Shown here: piece by piece, positions 20,738-27,204 of the stretch
Numbering within the stretch: the stretch's first letter is position 1
How the letters are laid out: each line of letters starts with the position of its first letter
Source of the DNA: an uncultured Acinetobacter sp.
Lineage (GTDB): Bacteria; Pseudomonadota; Gammaproteobacteria; Pseudomonadales; Moraxellaceae
Direction: 5' to 3'
NCBI RefSeq assembly: GCF_947493735.1
Contig: NZ_CANLSL010000021.1
Coordinates: forward strand, 1 to 43,833
DNA length: 43,833 bases
Position numbers and translations under genes: made by a program
The notes under the pieces: generated by a model
Told to the model about the DNA's origin: nothing
The model's input: the letters and a program-made list of their open reading frames with translations, nothing else
Database searches by the model: none

Positions 20738-21388
20738 ATGTCCACCAAGAAAAAATCGACAACCAAGCAACCTACTAACCAAAAACTTGCAAAAGGCAAT
20801 TCTGCATCAGGTTATGCCTACACATTGCAAACCGTACCTTATGAAATTTCTGCTGAAGAACAACGTCGTGCACAACTTTTGATGTGGCGTAGTACAAATA
20901 AAGTTCGTCCTCGCACTTGGGCGATCGTTGCTGCGGTGGTGTTATTATCGATTTTAGGCTTAATTTTTATTAAAAATTATTCAACGATTATTTGTTGGGT
21001 GGCTTTGGCCTCTGTTGCTATCTTCTTGGTTTTACGTCTATTCGTTTGGGAATGGTATGCAAAACGCAAAATGGCAGAATTCCCTGCACAAGAAATCAAG
21101 GGCATCAAACTTGGCATTCAACCGCATGGTATGGTGATGCAACAACAAATGAACATGCCTCCGCAACGTGGTATGCAACAAGTCATTGCGCAACCCGGTG
21201 TCATGAATGTGGCATGGAAAGAAGTGTCCGAATGGTATGACAATCAAGAATTTTTATTAATGACATTCAAAGTCAAAGATCAAGATGGCTCATTCTTCTT
21301 ACCAAAACGTATGGACACCAAGCAATTTTCATTTGATACCATTCGTAAGCACCTCAATGAAACCGTTGGTGCAGCAAAAAAATTCTAA
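20738..21388 (+). CDS. YcxB-like membrane protein
   Basis: A 216-residue protein with a Lys/Thr/Gln-rich polar N-terminus, two close membrane spans (about 69-87 and 90-108) and a C-terminal soluble domain. The domain (IKLGIQPHGMVMQQ, AWKEVSEWYDNQEFLLMTF, FFLPKRMDTKQFS) matches the YcxB-like C-terminal fold. A Met/Gln-rich insertion (about 131-148) is notable. No catalytic residues and no known function. A terminator follows directly, so it is transcribed separately from the fusion reductase gene. Confidence 0.75.
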   Translation: MSTKKKSTTKQPTNQKLAKGNSASGYAYTLQTVPYEISAEEQRRAQLLMWRSTNKVRPRTWAIVAAVVLLSILGLIFIKNYSTIICWVALASVAIFLVLRLFVWEWYAKRKMAEFPAQEIKGIKLGIQPHGMVMQQQMNMPPQRGMQQVIAQPGVMNVAWKEVSEWYDNQEFLLMTFKVKDQDGSFFLPKRMDTKQFSFDTIRKHLNETVGAAKKF

Positions 21389-21414
21389 CAACTACTTTGT
21401 AAAATGTATAAATC

Positions 21415-21441
21415 TAGCCTTCTTGATGAGGGCTATTTTTA
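21415..21441 (+). terminator. terminator after YcxB-like gene
   Basis: TAGCCTTC, loop TTGAT, GAGGGCTA and TTTTTA form an eight-base-pair hairpin (one G-T pair) with a T run 27 bases after the stop. Confidence 0.8.
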
Positions 21442-21500
21442 TGACTGTTTAAAAAATATAAAAAAGTTAGTCTAAATGAAAATAAAGCTCATTTTTATTC

Positions 21501-21539
21501 GCAATAATCTATATTATCTTCTTAAAGCTGACGTATAAT
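21501..21539 (+). promoter_or_regulatory. possible promoter with Fur-like box
   Basis: GCAATAATCTATATTATC (21501-21518) matches about 11 of 16 positions of the core of the Fur consensus and is partly symmetric (ATAAT...ATTAT). It overlaps the expected -35 position of a TATAAT at 21534-21539, which stands 24 bases before the ATG of the fusion reductase. The match is modest; Fur control is an inference supported by the redox/iron-reductase type of the product. Confidence 0.35.
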
Positions 21540-21563
21540 TCAGCTTCTTTTTTGTTAATTTAA

Positions 21564-24185
21564 ATGACTATGTTTAAGAAAGTATTTTTCCAACTGCATT
21601 GGTTTATGGGGATCACTGCAGGACTGGTCTTGTCCATCATGGGTGTCACTGGTGCGATCTACTCGTATGAGCAACAAATCTTAAAATGGATCAATGAAGA
21701 TAGTTATGTGGTCACCGTGCCTGAGCAGCCGAAACTTACGCCTGCTGAGCTATATTTACATTTCTCGCAGCAAGATCCTAATCTAAAAATCAATAGTGTA
21801 ACTATTGTGGCTGAACCATCTGCATCCTCTACGGTCAACATCGCCAAAGAAGGTCATCGTCGTGGTTACAACATGTTGGTCAATCCATACACTGCCGAAG
21901 TGCTTCCCGAGATCAAAGGTGAAGGATTCTTTGAATTTGTCGAAGATTTACATCGTCGCTTAACCGCAGGTGAAATTGGCAAGCAAATCACTGGTGCATG
22001 TGTACTGATGCTGATTTATTTTGTACTCAGTGGTATCTACCTGCGTTGGCCGAAGAAACATTCTTTTCGCCAATGGCTCTTTGTCAAACCGAAGCTGAAA
22101 GGTCGTAACTTTATTTGGGACTTACACGCCGTTGTCGGGACTTGGGTAATTCTCTTTTATCTCATCTTTGCTGTGACTGGACTGTACTGGTCATATGACT
22201 GGTGGCGTAACGGTATGTTCAAAGTCATGGGGGTTGAACGTCCACAGATGCAACGACCGCCAATGCAAGGTGGTGGGCAAGGCGCACCACAAGGTCAACA
22301 AGCACGTGGTGAAGGTCGTTCGCAAGGTGCGCAAACTCAAGGTGCTGATCGTGCAAATAATCGTGGCAATGAACATGAGGAAAAAGTACAACTTTCACCT
22401 GAACAAATCAGCACCGCTTTAACTGTAACGTGGTCACAATTCCCACAGCAATTAAATCGTGAATACTCAACCATGACTTTTAATCTGCCAAAATCAGCAG
22501 ATGCAAAAGTTGAAATTCAATTCCTTGATGCCGATCCACAGCATGAACGTGCTCGTAACACGGCAACATTCAACTATGCAGATGGCAAAATCGAAGAGCT
22601 CGAACTCTACGCAGATAAAAAGCTCAATGAAAAAATCATGAGTAGCATGTTGCCTGTACACCGTGGCAACTTCATGGGTGGCATTTATCAATTCTTTGCC
22701 ATGCTTGCTTCGTTTGCGATGCCATTATTCTTCATCACAGGTTGGATGCTGTACTTGAAGCGTCGTAAGCAAAAACGCTTAACACGTAAAGCAAAACAAG
22801 GTTCAAATGTAGTAAACCTTGATCCAAATGCTGAAAGCTGGACGATTCTCCATGCCAGTCAAACAGGTACGGCAGAGCAAATCGCCTACAATACCTCAAC
22901 TGCATTACAGCAAGCAGGCACGCCAACTCAAGTTAAAGCATTAAAAGATGTCAGCATCGCAGATATTCAACAGGCTGAGCGAGTGTTCTTTGTTGCAAGT
23001 ACTTACGGTACTGGTGATGCACCTGATTTGGCGAGTAACTTTGCCAAGAAGCATCTCAAACAAAGTTTTGATTTGAGTGCCGTGAAATTTGCCGTCTTAG
23101 CACTTGGTTCAAAAGAATATCCTGACACCTTCTGTACCTTTGGTCACGAGTTAAATCAATGGCTTCAATCCAATCAAGCACATTCAGTCATGGATGTGAT
23201 TGAAGTGGATAATGGCAACACTGCTGATCTTGAGCGTTGGTATGCAGGTCTTGCAAGCATTACAGGTAGTGAAATTCAAGCGGTGATTTCTGAAAAAACT
23301 TTCGATCAATGGCAATTGATTTCACGTGAGCTGCTGAATCCAAATAGCTTAGGTGAGCCTGCATTTGACCTCAAGTTTAAAGCTTTACATGCAGAAACTT
23401 GGCACGCAGGTGATATTGCCGAAGTACAATGTGGCAATAGTGTTGAACGCATTGCACTGTTCATTGAGCATCATCAGCTTGATGCAACTGAATCACTGGT
23501 TTATGCACTACGCTATAAAGATTTAACGCAAAGCATTAAGCCTGATAGTAATGACCTCGCTTGGATTGAACAATTGTCAAATCTACCAAGCCGTGAATAC
23601 TCGATCGCCAGTATTCCTGAAGATGGTTATTTGCAATTGGTGGTTCGTCAAAAGCAAATTAGTGACAATGAATTTGGCTTAGGCTCAGGTTGGCTCACTG
23701 TGCTTGCATCTTTTGATGAAAATGTACCGTTACGTGTCCGTACCAATCCAAGTTTCCATTTGATTGATGACAACCGCCCTGCCATTTTCATTGGTAATGG
23801 TACTGGTATTGCAGGCTTAATGAGCCTACTTAAACAACGTCAGCAACTCGGCTATTCACAAAACTGGTTAATCTTTGGAGAGCGTCAACAATCCGTTGAT
23901 TACTTCTATCAAGCACAGCTCGAAGCATGGCATCAGGATGGTCATCTACAACATCTTGATCTTGCTTTCTCTCGTGATCAAGAACAACGAGTTTATGTGC
24001 AACATCTTGTTCGAGAACATGCAGAACGTTTAAAACAGTGGATTGCAGATGATGCGGTGATCTATGTCTGCGGTAGTATCGAAGGCATGGCATCAGGCGT
24101 CGATCAAGCCTTGACTGAAATTTTTGGTGAGGAATACATGACGACATTACGTGAAGAATCTCGCTATCGTCGTGATGTCTATTGA
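21564..24185 (+). CDS. PepSY / flavodoxin / FAD-NADPH reductase fusion
   Basis: An 873-residue membrane flavoprotein. The N-terminal PepSY-associated part has membrane spans at about 10-32, 140-160, 190-210 and 383-403 with periplasmic loops. A Gln/Gly/Arg-rich low-complexity stretch lies at about 225-272. A flavodoxin domain begins at about 425 (ILHASQTGTAEQIAYN, VASTYGTGDAPD). The CysJ-like reductase follows with the FAD motif REYSIAS (about 677), the pyridine-nucleotide motif IFIGNGTGIAGLMSLL (about 743) and VYVCGSIEGMASGV, ending in an aromatic residue. It likely moves electrons from NADPH through FAD and FMN across the inner membrane, perhaps to ferric siderophores; that substrate is inference from the PepSY family. 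Confidence 0.88.
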   Translation: MTMFKKVFFQLHWFMGITAGLVLSIMGVTGAIYSYEQQILKWINEDSYVVTVPEQPKLTPAELYLHFSQQDPNLKINSVTIVAEPSASSTVNIAKEGHRRGYNMLVNPYTAEVLPEIKGEGFFEFVEDLHRRLTAGEIGKQITGACVLMLIYFVLSGIYLRWPKKHSFRQWLFVKPKLKGRNFIWDLHAVVGTWVILFYLIFAVTGLYWSYDWWRNGMFKVMGVERPQMQRPPMQGGGQGAPQGQQARGEGRSQGAQTQGADRANNRGNEHEEKVQLSPEQISTALTVTWSQFPQQLNREYSTMTFNLPKSADAKVEIQFLDADPQHERARNTATFNYADGKIEELELYADKKLNEKIMSSMLPVHRGNFMGGIYQFFAMLASFAMPLFFITGWMLYLKRRKQKRLTRKAKQGSNVVNLDPNAESWTILHASQTGTAEQIAYNTSTALQQAGTPTQVKALKDVSIADIQQAERVFFVASTYGTGDAPDLASNFAKKHLKQSFDLSAVKFAVLALGSKEYPDTFCTFGHELNQWLQSNQAHSVMDVIEVDNGNTADLERWYAGLASITGSEIQAVISEKTFDQWQLISRELLNPNSLGEPAFDLKFKALHAETWHAGDIAEVQCGNSVERIALFIEHHQLDATESLVYALRYKDLTQSIKPDSNDLAWIEQLSNLPSREYSIASIPEDGYLQLVVRQKQISDNEFGLGSGWLTVLASFDENVPLRVRTNPSFHLIDDNRPAIFIGNGTGIAGLMSLLKQRQQLGYSQNWLIFGERQQSVDYFYQAQLEAWHQDGHLQHLDLAFSRDQEQRVYVQHLVREHAERLKQWIADDAVIYVCGSIEGMASGVDQALTEIFGEEYMTTLREESRYRRDVY

Positions 24186-24205
24186 AGATAAGTTTTAATC
24201 CTCAT

Positions 24206-24240
24206 AAAAAAATCCCTCGCAGGGTTCGAGGGATTTTTTT
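24206..24240 (+). terminator. strong terminator after fusion reductase
   Basis: AAAAAAATCCCTCG, loop CAGGGTT, CGAGGGATTTTTTT makes a long hairpin with A and T runs, suitable for both strands between convergent genes. Confidence 0.92.
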
Positions 24241-24257
24241 GCCCAAAAGAATTGCGA

Positions 24258-24725
24258 TTAATTCAAACGAATCTTCCGAGGTAAAGGCACATCAGGGTTT
24301 TGCTGAAAAAACTGTGGTGCTTGACTATAGATTTCATAGAGAAAGTTCTTTAAATCCAACAGCACTTTTTGCGCATCTAAAAAAACACTCTGACCGTCAG
24401 GTGTCATCATAATGGACAGCTTCACATTTTCTTTTTCTGCAAAAGGAAGCATTTGGAAAATAAAATTTTCCAGACTAATATTCATTGCTTGATGTCCTGA
24501 CCAAGATTGATTTTGGCACGCTACAGCATAATGTTTCGCAGCCCATACAGGTAATACCTGACCGCCTTGCGAAGTCGCACCAATAGCCCAACCATCTTTA
24601 AACAAACCCCAAACTTGCTTTTGTTCAATGATCTGTCGAATAAAAAAACGATAACGATCGACTGGTTGTTCGAGATTAACTGAATTTTTCTGCGAGCGCC
24701 TTGCACCCTGATATGGATTACGCAT
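24258..24725 (-). CDS. DUF2750 protein, copy A
   Basis: A 155-residue soluble protein. The core RYRFFIRQIIEQKQVWGLFK, GWAIGATSQGGQVLPVWAAKHYAVACQN and the C-terminal KLSIMMTPDGQSVFLDAQKVL fit the DUF2750 family, where a [VW]WGL...LPVW pattern is typical. Function is unknown. It starts MRNPYQGARR and is preceded, 122 bases upstream, by a second member starting MRNPYTRRG, so the pair is a tandem duplication that has diverged. It has a longer C-terminal tail than copy B. Confidence 0.8.
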   Translation of the reverse strand: MRNPYQGARRSQKNSVNLEQPVDRYRFFIRQIIEQKQVWGLFKDGWAIGATSQGGQVLPVWAAKHYAVACQNQSWSGHQAMNISLENFIFQMLPFAEKENVKLSIMMTPDGQSVFLDAQKVLLDLKNFLYEIYSQAPQFFQQNPDVPLPRKIRLN

Positions 24726-24847
24726 AGATTCCCCTCAATGTATTTTTTTAATATTTCTATAAATGCTCACGATCCTTCATCAACATTTAAATCAATCTAA
24801 CGTAGTAATTTTAATGAAAGCTATTCTTACTCATCGTGTTAGATCAA

Positions 24848-25231
24848 TTATTTTAACGCCAAACCATCCTGACGTATACGCTCTGGCGCCACAAAGATGC
24901 ACTCAGCTTTAGCATTGCGATTTATTGCGACTAAATAATGTTGCTGCTCAAGGTAAGGTAGAATTTCATCAAACAACATATCTCGAGTAATTCTCTTCGG
25001 CTCAGAATCTGGCCAAAACAATAAGCAATTGCGCTGAGCATCTGCTTTATTATTCCAGATCAACATGGCTTTTTTGCCTTGATCATTCTGATGTAACGTC
25101 CAATAATTTTTTGCAATACTCCACACAACCTCCCCTTGTTGTAAAGCATTTAAAAAATCTTGGTATTGCTGATCTTGATCCAAATTTGGACTTTCGGATA
25201 AAGTACCACGACGAGTATACGGATTGCGCAT
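24848..25231 (-). CDS. DUF2750 protein, copy B
   Basis: A 127-residue protein from the ATG at 25231 (MRNPYTRRG; the in-frame start at 25240 is less likely because copy A shares the MRNPY start). Segments YQDFLNALQQGEVVWSIAKN, KKAMLIWNNKADAQRNCLLF and ECIFVAPERIRQDGLAL align with copy A and with DUF2750, but several family positions differ (WSIA for WGL, LIW for LPVW). Function unknown. It is the first of the pair in transcription order and lies just downstream of the tRNA cluster. Confidence 0.75.
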   Translation of the reverse strand: MRNPYTRRGTLSESPNLDQDQQYQDFLNALQQGEVVWSIAKNYWTLHQNDQGKKAMLIWNNKADAQRNCLLFWPDSEPKRITRDMLFDEILPYLEQQHYLVAINRNAKAECIFVAPERIRQDGLALK

Positions 25232-25311
25232 TAAAACCAAACTTCAAAAAATCAAACGAACTGAAAATACAACAACATTTCCTGCTATCTAAAATCTAGC
25301 AACAAAATGTA

Positions 25312-25387
25312 TGGTGGGCGCTGACGGGATCGAACCGCCGACATTCTGCTTGTAAGGCAGACGCTCTACCAACTGAGCTAAGCGCCC
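25312..25387 (-). tRNA. tRNA-Val (UAC), gene 6 of cluster
   Basis: On the minus strand the 76 bases start GGGCGCTTAGCTCAGTTGG and end with encoded CCA. The acceptor stem GGGCGCT pairs with AGCGCCC. The anticodon arm is TCTGC-CTTACAA-GCAGA with anticodon TAC. The T arm has GGTTCGATCCC. Identical in sequence to the other two Val genes. It is separated from the rest of the cluster by 514 bases. Confidence 0.97.
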
Positions 25388-25395
25388 TGAACGAG

Positions 25396-25414
25396 CTTAA
25401 AACGTTGTTTTAAG
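25396..25414 (-). other. hairpin 5' of tRNA-Val gene 6
   Basis: CTTAAAAC, loop GTT, GTTTTAAG is a perfect eight-base-pair stem eight bases outside the 5' end of the tRNA. It could be a processing or folding element of the precursor RNA. Confidence 0.5.
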
Positions 25415-25418
25415 TGAA

Positions 25419-25536
25419 GTGCAAGACAAACAAAGTGCGTAGTATGTGAAAACATCACTTCTCAAAACATATGCACTGTAATTTTTTGCCCGAACGCAAG
25501 GGAAAATTTAAATTTTCCTATAGTATTCGACTCATA
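25419..25536 (-). repeat. inter-tRNA repeat unit A
   Basis: The unit has a left block GCAAGACAAACAAAGTGCGT (25421-25440) and a right block with CGAACGCAAG, the palindrome GGAAAATTTAAATTTTCC (25501-25518) and TATTCGACTCAT. The same two blocks in the same order occur in unit C at 26117-26232 and in reduced form in unit B. Confidence 0.7.
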
Positions 25537-25540
25537 AAAC

Positions 25541-25656
25541 TTCAAGACAAACGAAGTGCGTAGCAGATGTCTAAGAACTTCATTTTTTGAGATCAATGTT
25601 TAGCCAAACCAAACATGAGGGAAAATTTAGACTTCCCTAAGACCTTCAACTCATAA
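25541..25656 (-). repeat. inter-tRNA repeat unit B
   Basis: Left block CAAGACAAACGAAGTGCGTA (25543-25562); right block has GGGAA (25619-25623) paired with TTCCC (25633-25637), then CTTCAACTCATAAA. It is diverged in the right half, with CCAAACATGA where units A and C have CGAACGCAAG. Confidence 0.6.
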
Positions 25657-25792
25657 AGCAACAGGATAAATAAAGAATGCCTAAGCCTCATGACATAGCT
25701 TAATACAAACTAACATTTTTTAGCAATTGCATATGACAAAACTTGTCATCCATTTGTTAAAAAGATGAAGAAATTATGCTCAAGTTTGGAGG

Positions 25793-25837
25793 TTGAATGA
25801 ATTAGATTTGAATGAATTAGATTTGAATGATTTAGAC
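25793..25837. repeat. tandem 15-base repeat
   Basis: TTGAATGAATTAGAT occurs twice exactly (25793-25807, 25808-25822) and once with two changes (25823-25837). Weaker echoes of TTGAAT / TTAA run on to about 25897. A slippage-type minisatellite in the tRNA spacer. Confidence 0.8.
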
Positions 25838-25901
25838 TTAACTGTCTTGAGTAAAGATAGCTTGAATATTAATAACTTAATTTTGAATAGCTTAAGAGAA
25901 A

Positions 25902-25978
25902 TGGCGCAGCGGACGGGGCTCGAACCCGCGACCCTCGGCGTGACAGGCCGATATTCTAACCAACTGAACTACCGCTGC
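25902..25978 (-). tRNA. tRNA-Asp (GUC), gene 5 of cluster, variant
   Basis: The 77-base gene starts GCAGCGGTAGTTCAGTTGG and ends GCCA with CCA encoded. The anticodon arm is TCGGC-CTGTCAC-GCCGA, anticodon GTC. Its outermost anticodon-stem pair is T-A whereas the two other Asp genes have C-G; both partners changed, so pairing is kept. Confidence 0.97.
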
Positions 25979-26007
25979 GGAGTATACTGTAAGAACATAC
26001 AAGTATA

Positions 26008-26083
26008 TGGTGGGCGCTGACGGGATCGAACCGCCGACATTCTGCTTGTAAGGCAGACGCTCTACCAACTGAGCTAAGCGCCC
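26008..26083 (-). tRNA. tRNA-Val (UAC), gene 4 of cluster
   Basis: Same 76-base sequence as the other two Val genes, anticodon TAC, encoded CCA. It lies 29 bases upstream of Asp gene 5 in transcription direction, which suggests a shared precursor. Confidence 0.97.
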
Positions 26084-26090
26084 TGAACGA

Positions 26091-26113
26091 ATAAAAAAGC
26101 GTTGCTTTTTTAT
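26091..26113 (-). other. hairpin 5' of tRNA-Val gene 4
   Basis: ATAAAAAAGC, loop GTT, GCTTTTTTAT is a perfect ten-base-pair stem seven bases outside the tRNA 5' end. It has the same place and the same GTT loop as the hairpin at 25396-25414 but other stem bases. On the minus strand the T run could also give partial termination. Confidence 0.55.
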
Positions 26114-26116
26114 GAG

Positions 26117-26232
26117 TGCAAGACAAACGAAGTGCGTAGTATATATATTACAACTTCATTCTTTGACGTCACCGCCAAACTAAACCGAACGCAAGAGAAA
26201 GTTTTAACTTTCTTTTATTTGTATTCGACTCA
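26117..26232 (-). repeat. inter-tRNA repeat unit C
   Basis: Left block GCAAGACAAACGAAGTGCGT (26119-26138); then ACTTCATT; right block CGAACGCAAG, hairpin GAAAGTT-TT-AACTTTC (26197-26212) and GTATTCGACTCA. It has the same order and spacing as unit A. The palindrome has different bases but keeps its symmetry. Confidence 0.7.
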
Positions 26233-26248
26233 AATAAACTTTTTGCAA

Positions 26249-26325
26249 TGGCGCAGCGGACGGGGCTCGAACCCGCGACCCCCGGCGTGACAGGCCGGTA
26301 TTCTAACCAACTGAACTACCGCTGC
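26249..26325 (-). tRNA. tRNA-Asp (GUC), gene 3 of cluster
   Basis: A 77-base gene with anticodon arm CCGGC-CTGTCAC-GCCGG, anticodon GTC and encoded CCA. Identical to gene 2. Confidence 0.97.
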
Positions 26326-26368
26326 ATCGCAAAGATACTATTTCAAACGTAATGTGCGTAAACATAAA

Positions 26369-26445
26369 TGGCGCAGCGGACGGGGCTCGAACCCGCGACC
26401 CCCGGCGTGACAGGCCGGTATTCTAACCAACTGAACTACCGCTGC
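26369..26445 (-). tRNA. tRNA-Asp (GUC), gene 2 of cluster
   Basis: A 77-base gene identical to gene 3, anticodon GTC, encoded CCA. It stands 37 bases after Val gene 1 and 43 before Asp gene 3. Confidence 0.97.
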
Positions 26446-26482
26446 ACTTAGGTTTCGCATTAAAGCGTTTGAATCAAAACTA

Positions 26483-26558
26483 TGGTGGGCGCTGACGGGA
26501 TCGAACCGCCGACATTCTGCTTGTAAGGCAGACGCTCTACCAACTGAGCTAAGCGCCC
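26483..26558 (-). tRNA. tRNA-Val (UAC), gene 1 of cluster
   Basis: First gene of the cluster in transcription order. A 76-base sequence as in the other Val genes, anticodon TAC, encoded CCA. A small hairpin, CTAAGT-GTTTG-ACTTAG (26558-26574), starts at its first base in the leader RNA. Confidence 0.97.
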
Positions 26559-26582
26559 TAAGTGTTTGACTTAGTGAGGTGC

Positions 26583-26610
26583 ATTATAGAGATTCTAATG
26601 AGGGTGTCAA
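26583..26610 (-). promoter_or_regulatory. near-consensus sigma-70 promoter of tRNA cluster
   Basis: On the minus strand TTGACA (26605-26610), a 16-base spacer and TATAAT (26583-26588) are both exact consensus hexamers. The bases after the -10 are GCACCTC, a GC-rich discriminator as in stringently controlled stable-RNA promoters. The start of transcription should be near 26576, about 18 bases before the first tRNA. Confidence 0.88.
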
Positions 26611-26727
26611 ACGCTTTTCATAATTTTTTTGGAATTTGCGTTTGATTGTTTAAAAATAAAACTTATTGGCGAAAATAACGCTTATACCTTGATTTTAAAC
26701 TTGATCTTTTGCTTGTTCAGCGACTCA

Positions 26728-27105
26728 TTAAACTGTTGTGCTTTCATTTTTAGGCTCTGGACGAAGCCAAAGCCAAATCGCAACGATAAGCATGGTGAGG
26801 TCAGTAAACACTTTGACAGCAAGCGGTGCGTTGGTGAATAACATCAGGACTGCACTGATCGACATCATGATTGTTGCAATCCATTTGGCTTTGCGAGGTA
26901 CTGTTCCATGATCTCGCCAATCTCTCAGCGTTGCACCGTATTTTGGATGACTCAACAATCGCTCATACATACTTGGCCAACCTTTTGAAGATGCCCAAAG
27001 TGCAAGAATCAAAAAAACTGTGGTTGGCATACCAGGAAGCACTGCCCCAATCATACCGAGTGCAATAAAAATAATGACTAAACTTCGCCAAAAAAGGATG
27101 CGCAT
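26728..27105 (-). CDS. DUF454 (YbaN-like) inner-membrane protein
   Basis: A 125-residue protein with three to four membrane spans (about 5-35, 75-92, 96-114). The start FIALGMIGAVLPGMPTTVFLILALWASSKGWP and the middle HPKYGATLRDWRDHGTVPRKAKW are the DUF454/YbaN signatures. The function is not known. It ends 118 bases upstream of the tRNA promoter and is read in the same direction. Confidence 0.87.
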   Translation of the reverse strand: MRILFWRSLVIIFIALGMIGAVLPGMPTTVFLILALWASSKGWPSMYERLLSHPKYGATLRDWRDHGTVPRKAKWIATIMMSISAVLMLFTNAPLAVKVFTDLTMLIVAIWLWLRPEPKNESTTV

Positions 27106-27204
27106 ACCAATCTATTCTTTCAATTCAGTGTTTACGAAAAGTATTATACGCTCGATCAAGTCTTTTGCTGTTGAAATTTATACCGTTGATTAAAACAAGG
27201 TTTT

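Larger units (their letters stand above)
25388..25901. other. 514-base spacer inside the tRNA cluster
   Basis: No protein gene is supported. It holds two repeat units related to the spacer at 26084-26248, a hairpin next to the Val gene, a perfect 18-base palindrome (25501-25518) and a tandem 15-base repeat (25793-25837). The open frame over 25793-26020 on the plus strand runs through a tRNA and is made of the tandem repeat, so I do not call it. Confidence 0.7.

Noticed and set aside
25793..26020. Plus-strand frame with a NELDL-type repeat peptide
   Set aside because: It consists of the 15-base tandem repeat and then runs antisense through a tRNA-Asp gene; TTG start and no family similarity.
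26102..26290. Plus-strand 62-codon frame in the tRNA cluster
   Set aside because: It runs through the spacer repeat and into the antisense of a tRNA; chance frame.
25312..26558. Repeated units that might be a CRISPR array
   Set aside because: The long repeats are tRNA genes with anticodons and CCA ends; the spacers are themselves related and of unequal length; no cas genes.
25312..26558. Possible integration site of a mobile element at tRNA genes
   Set aside because: No integrase, no partial tRNA 3' duplicate and no foreign cargo is seen in the spacers; all copies are complete tRNAs.
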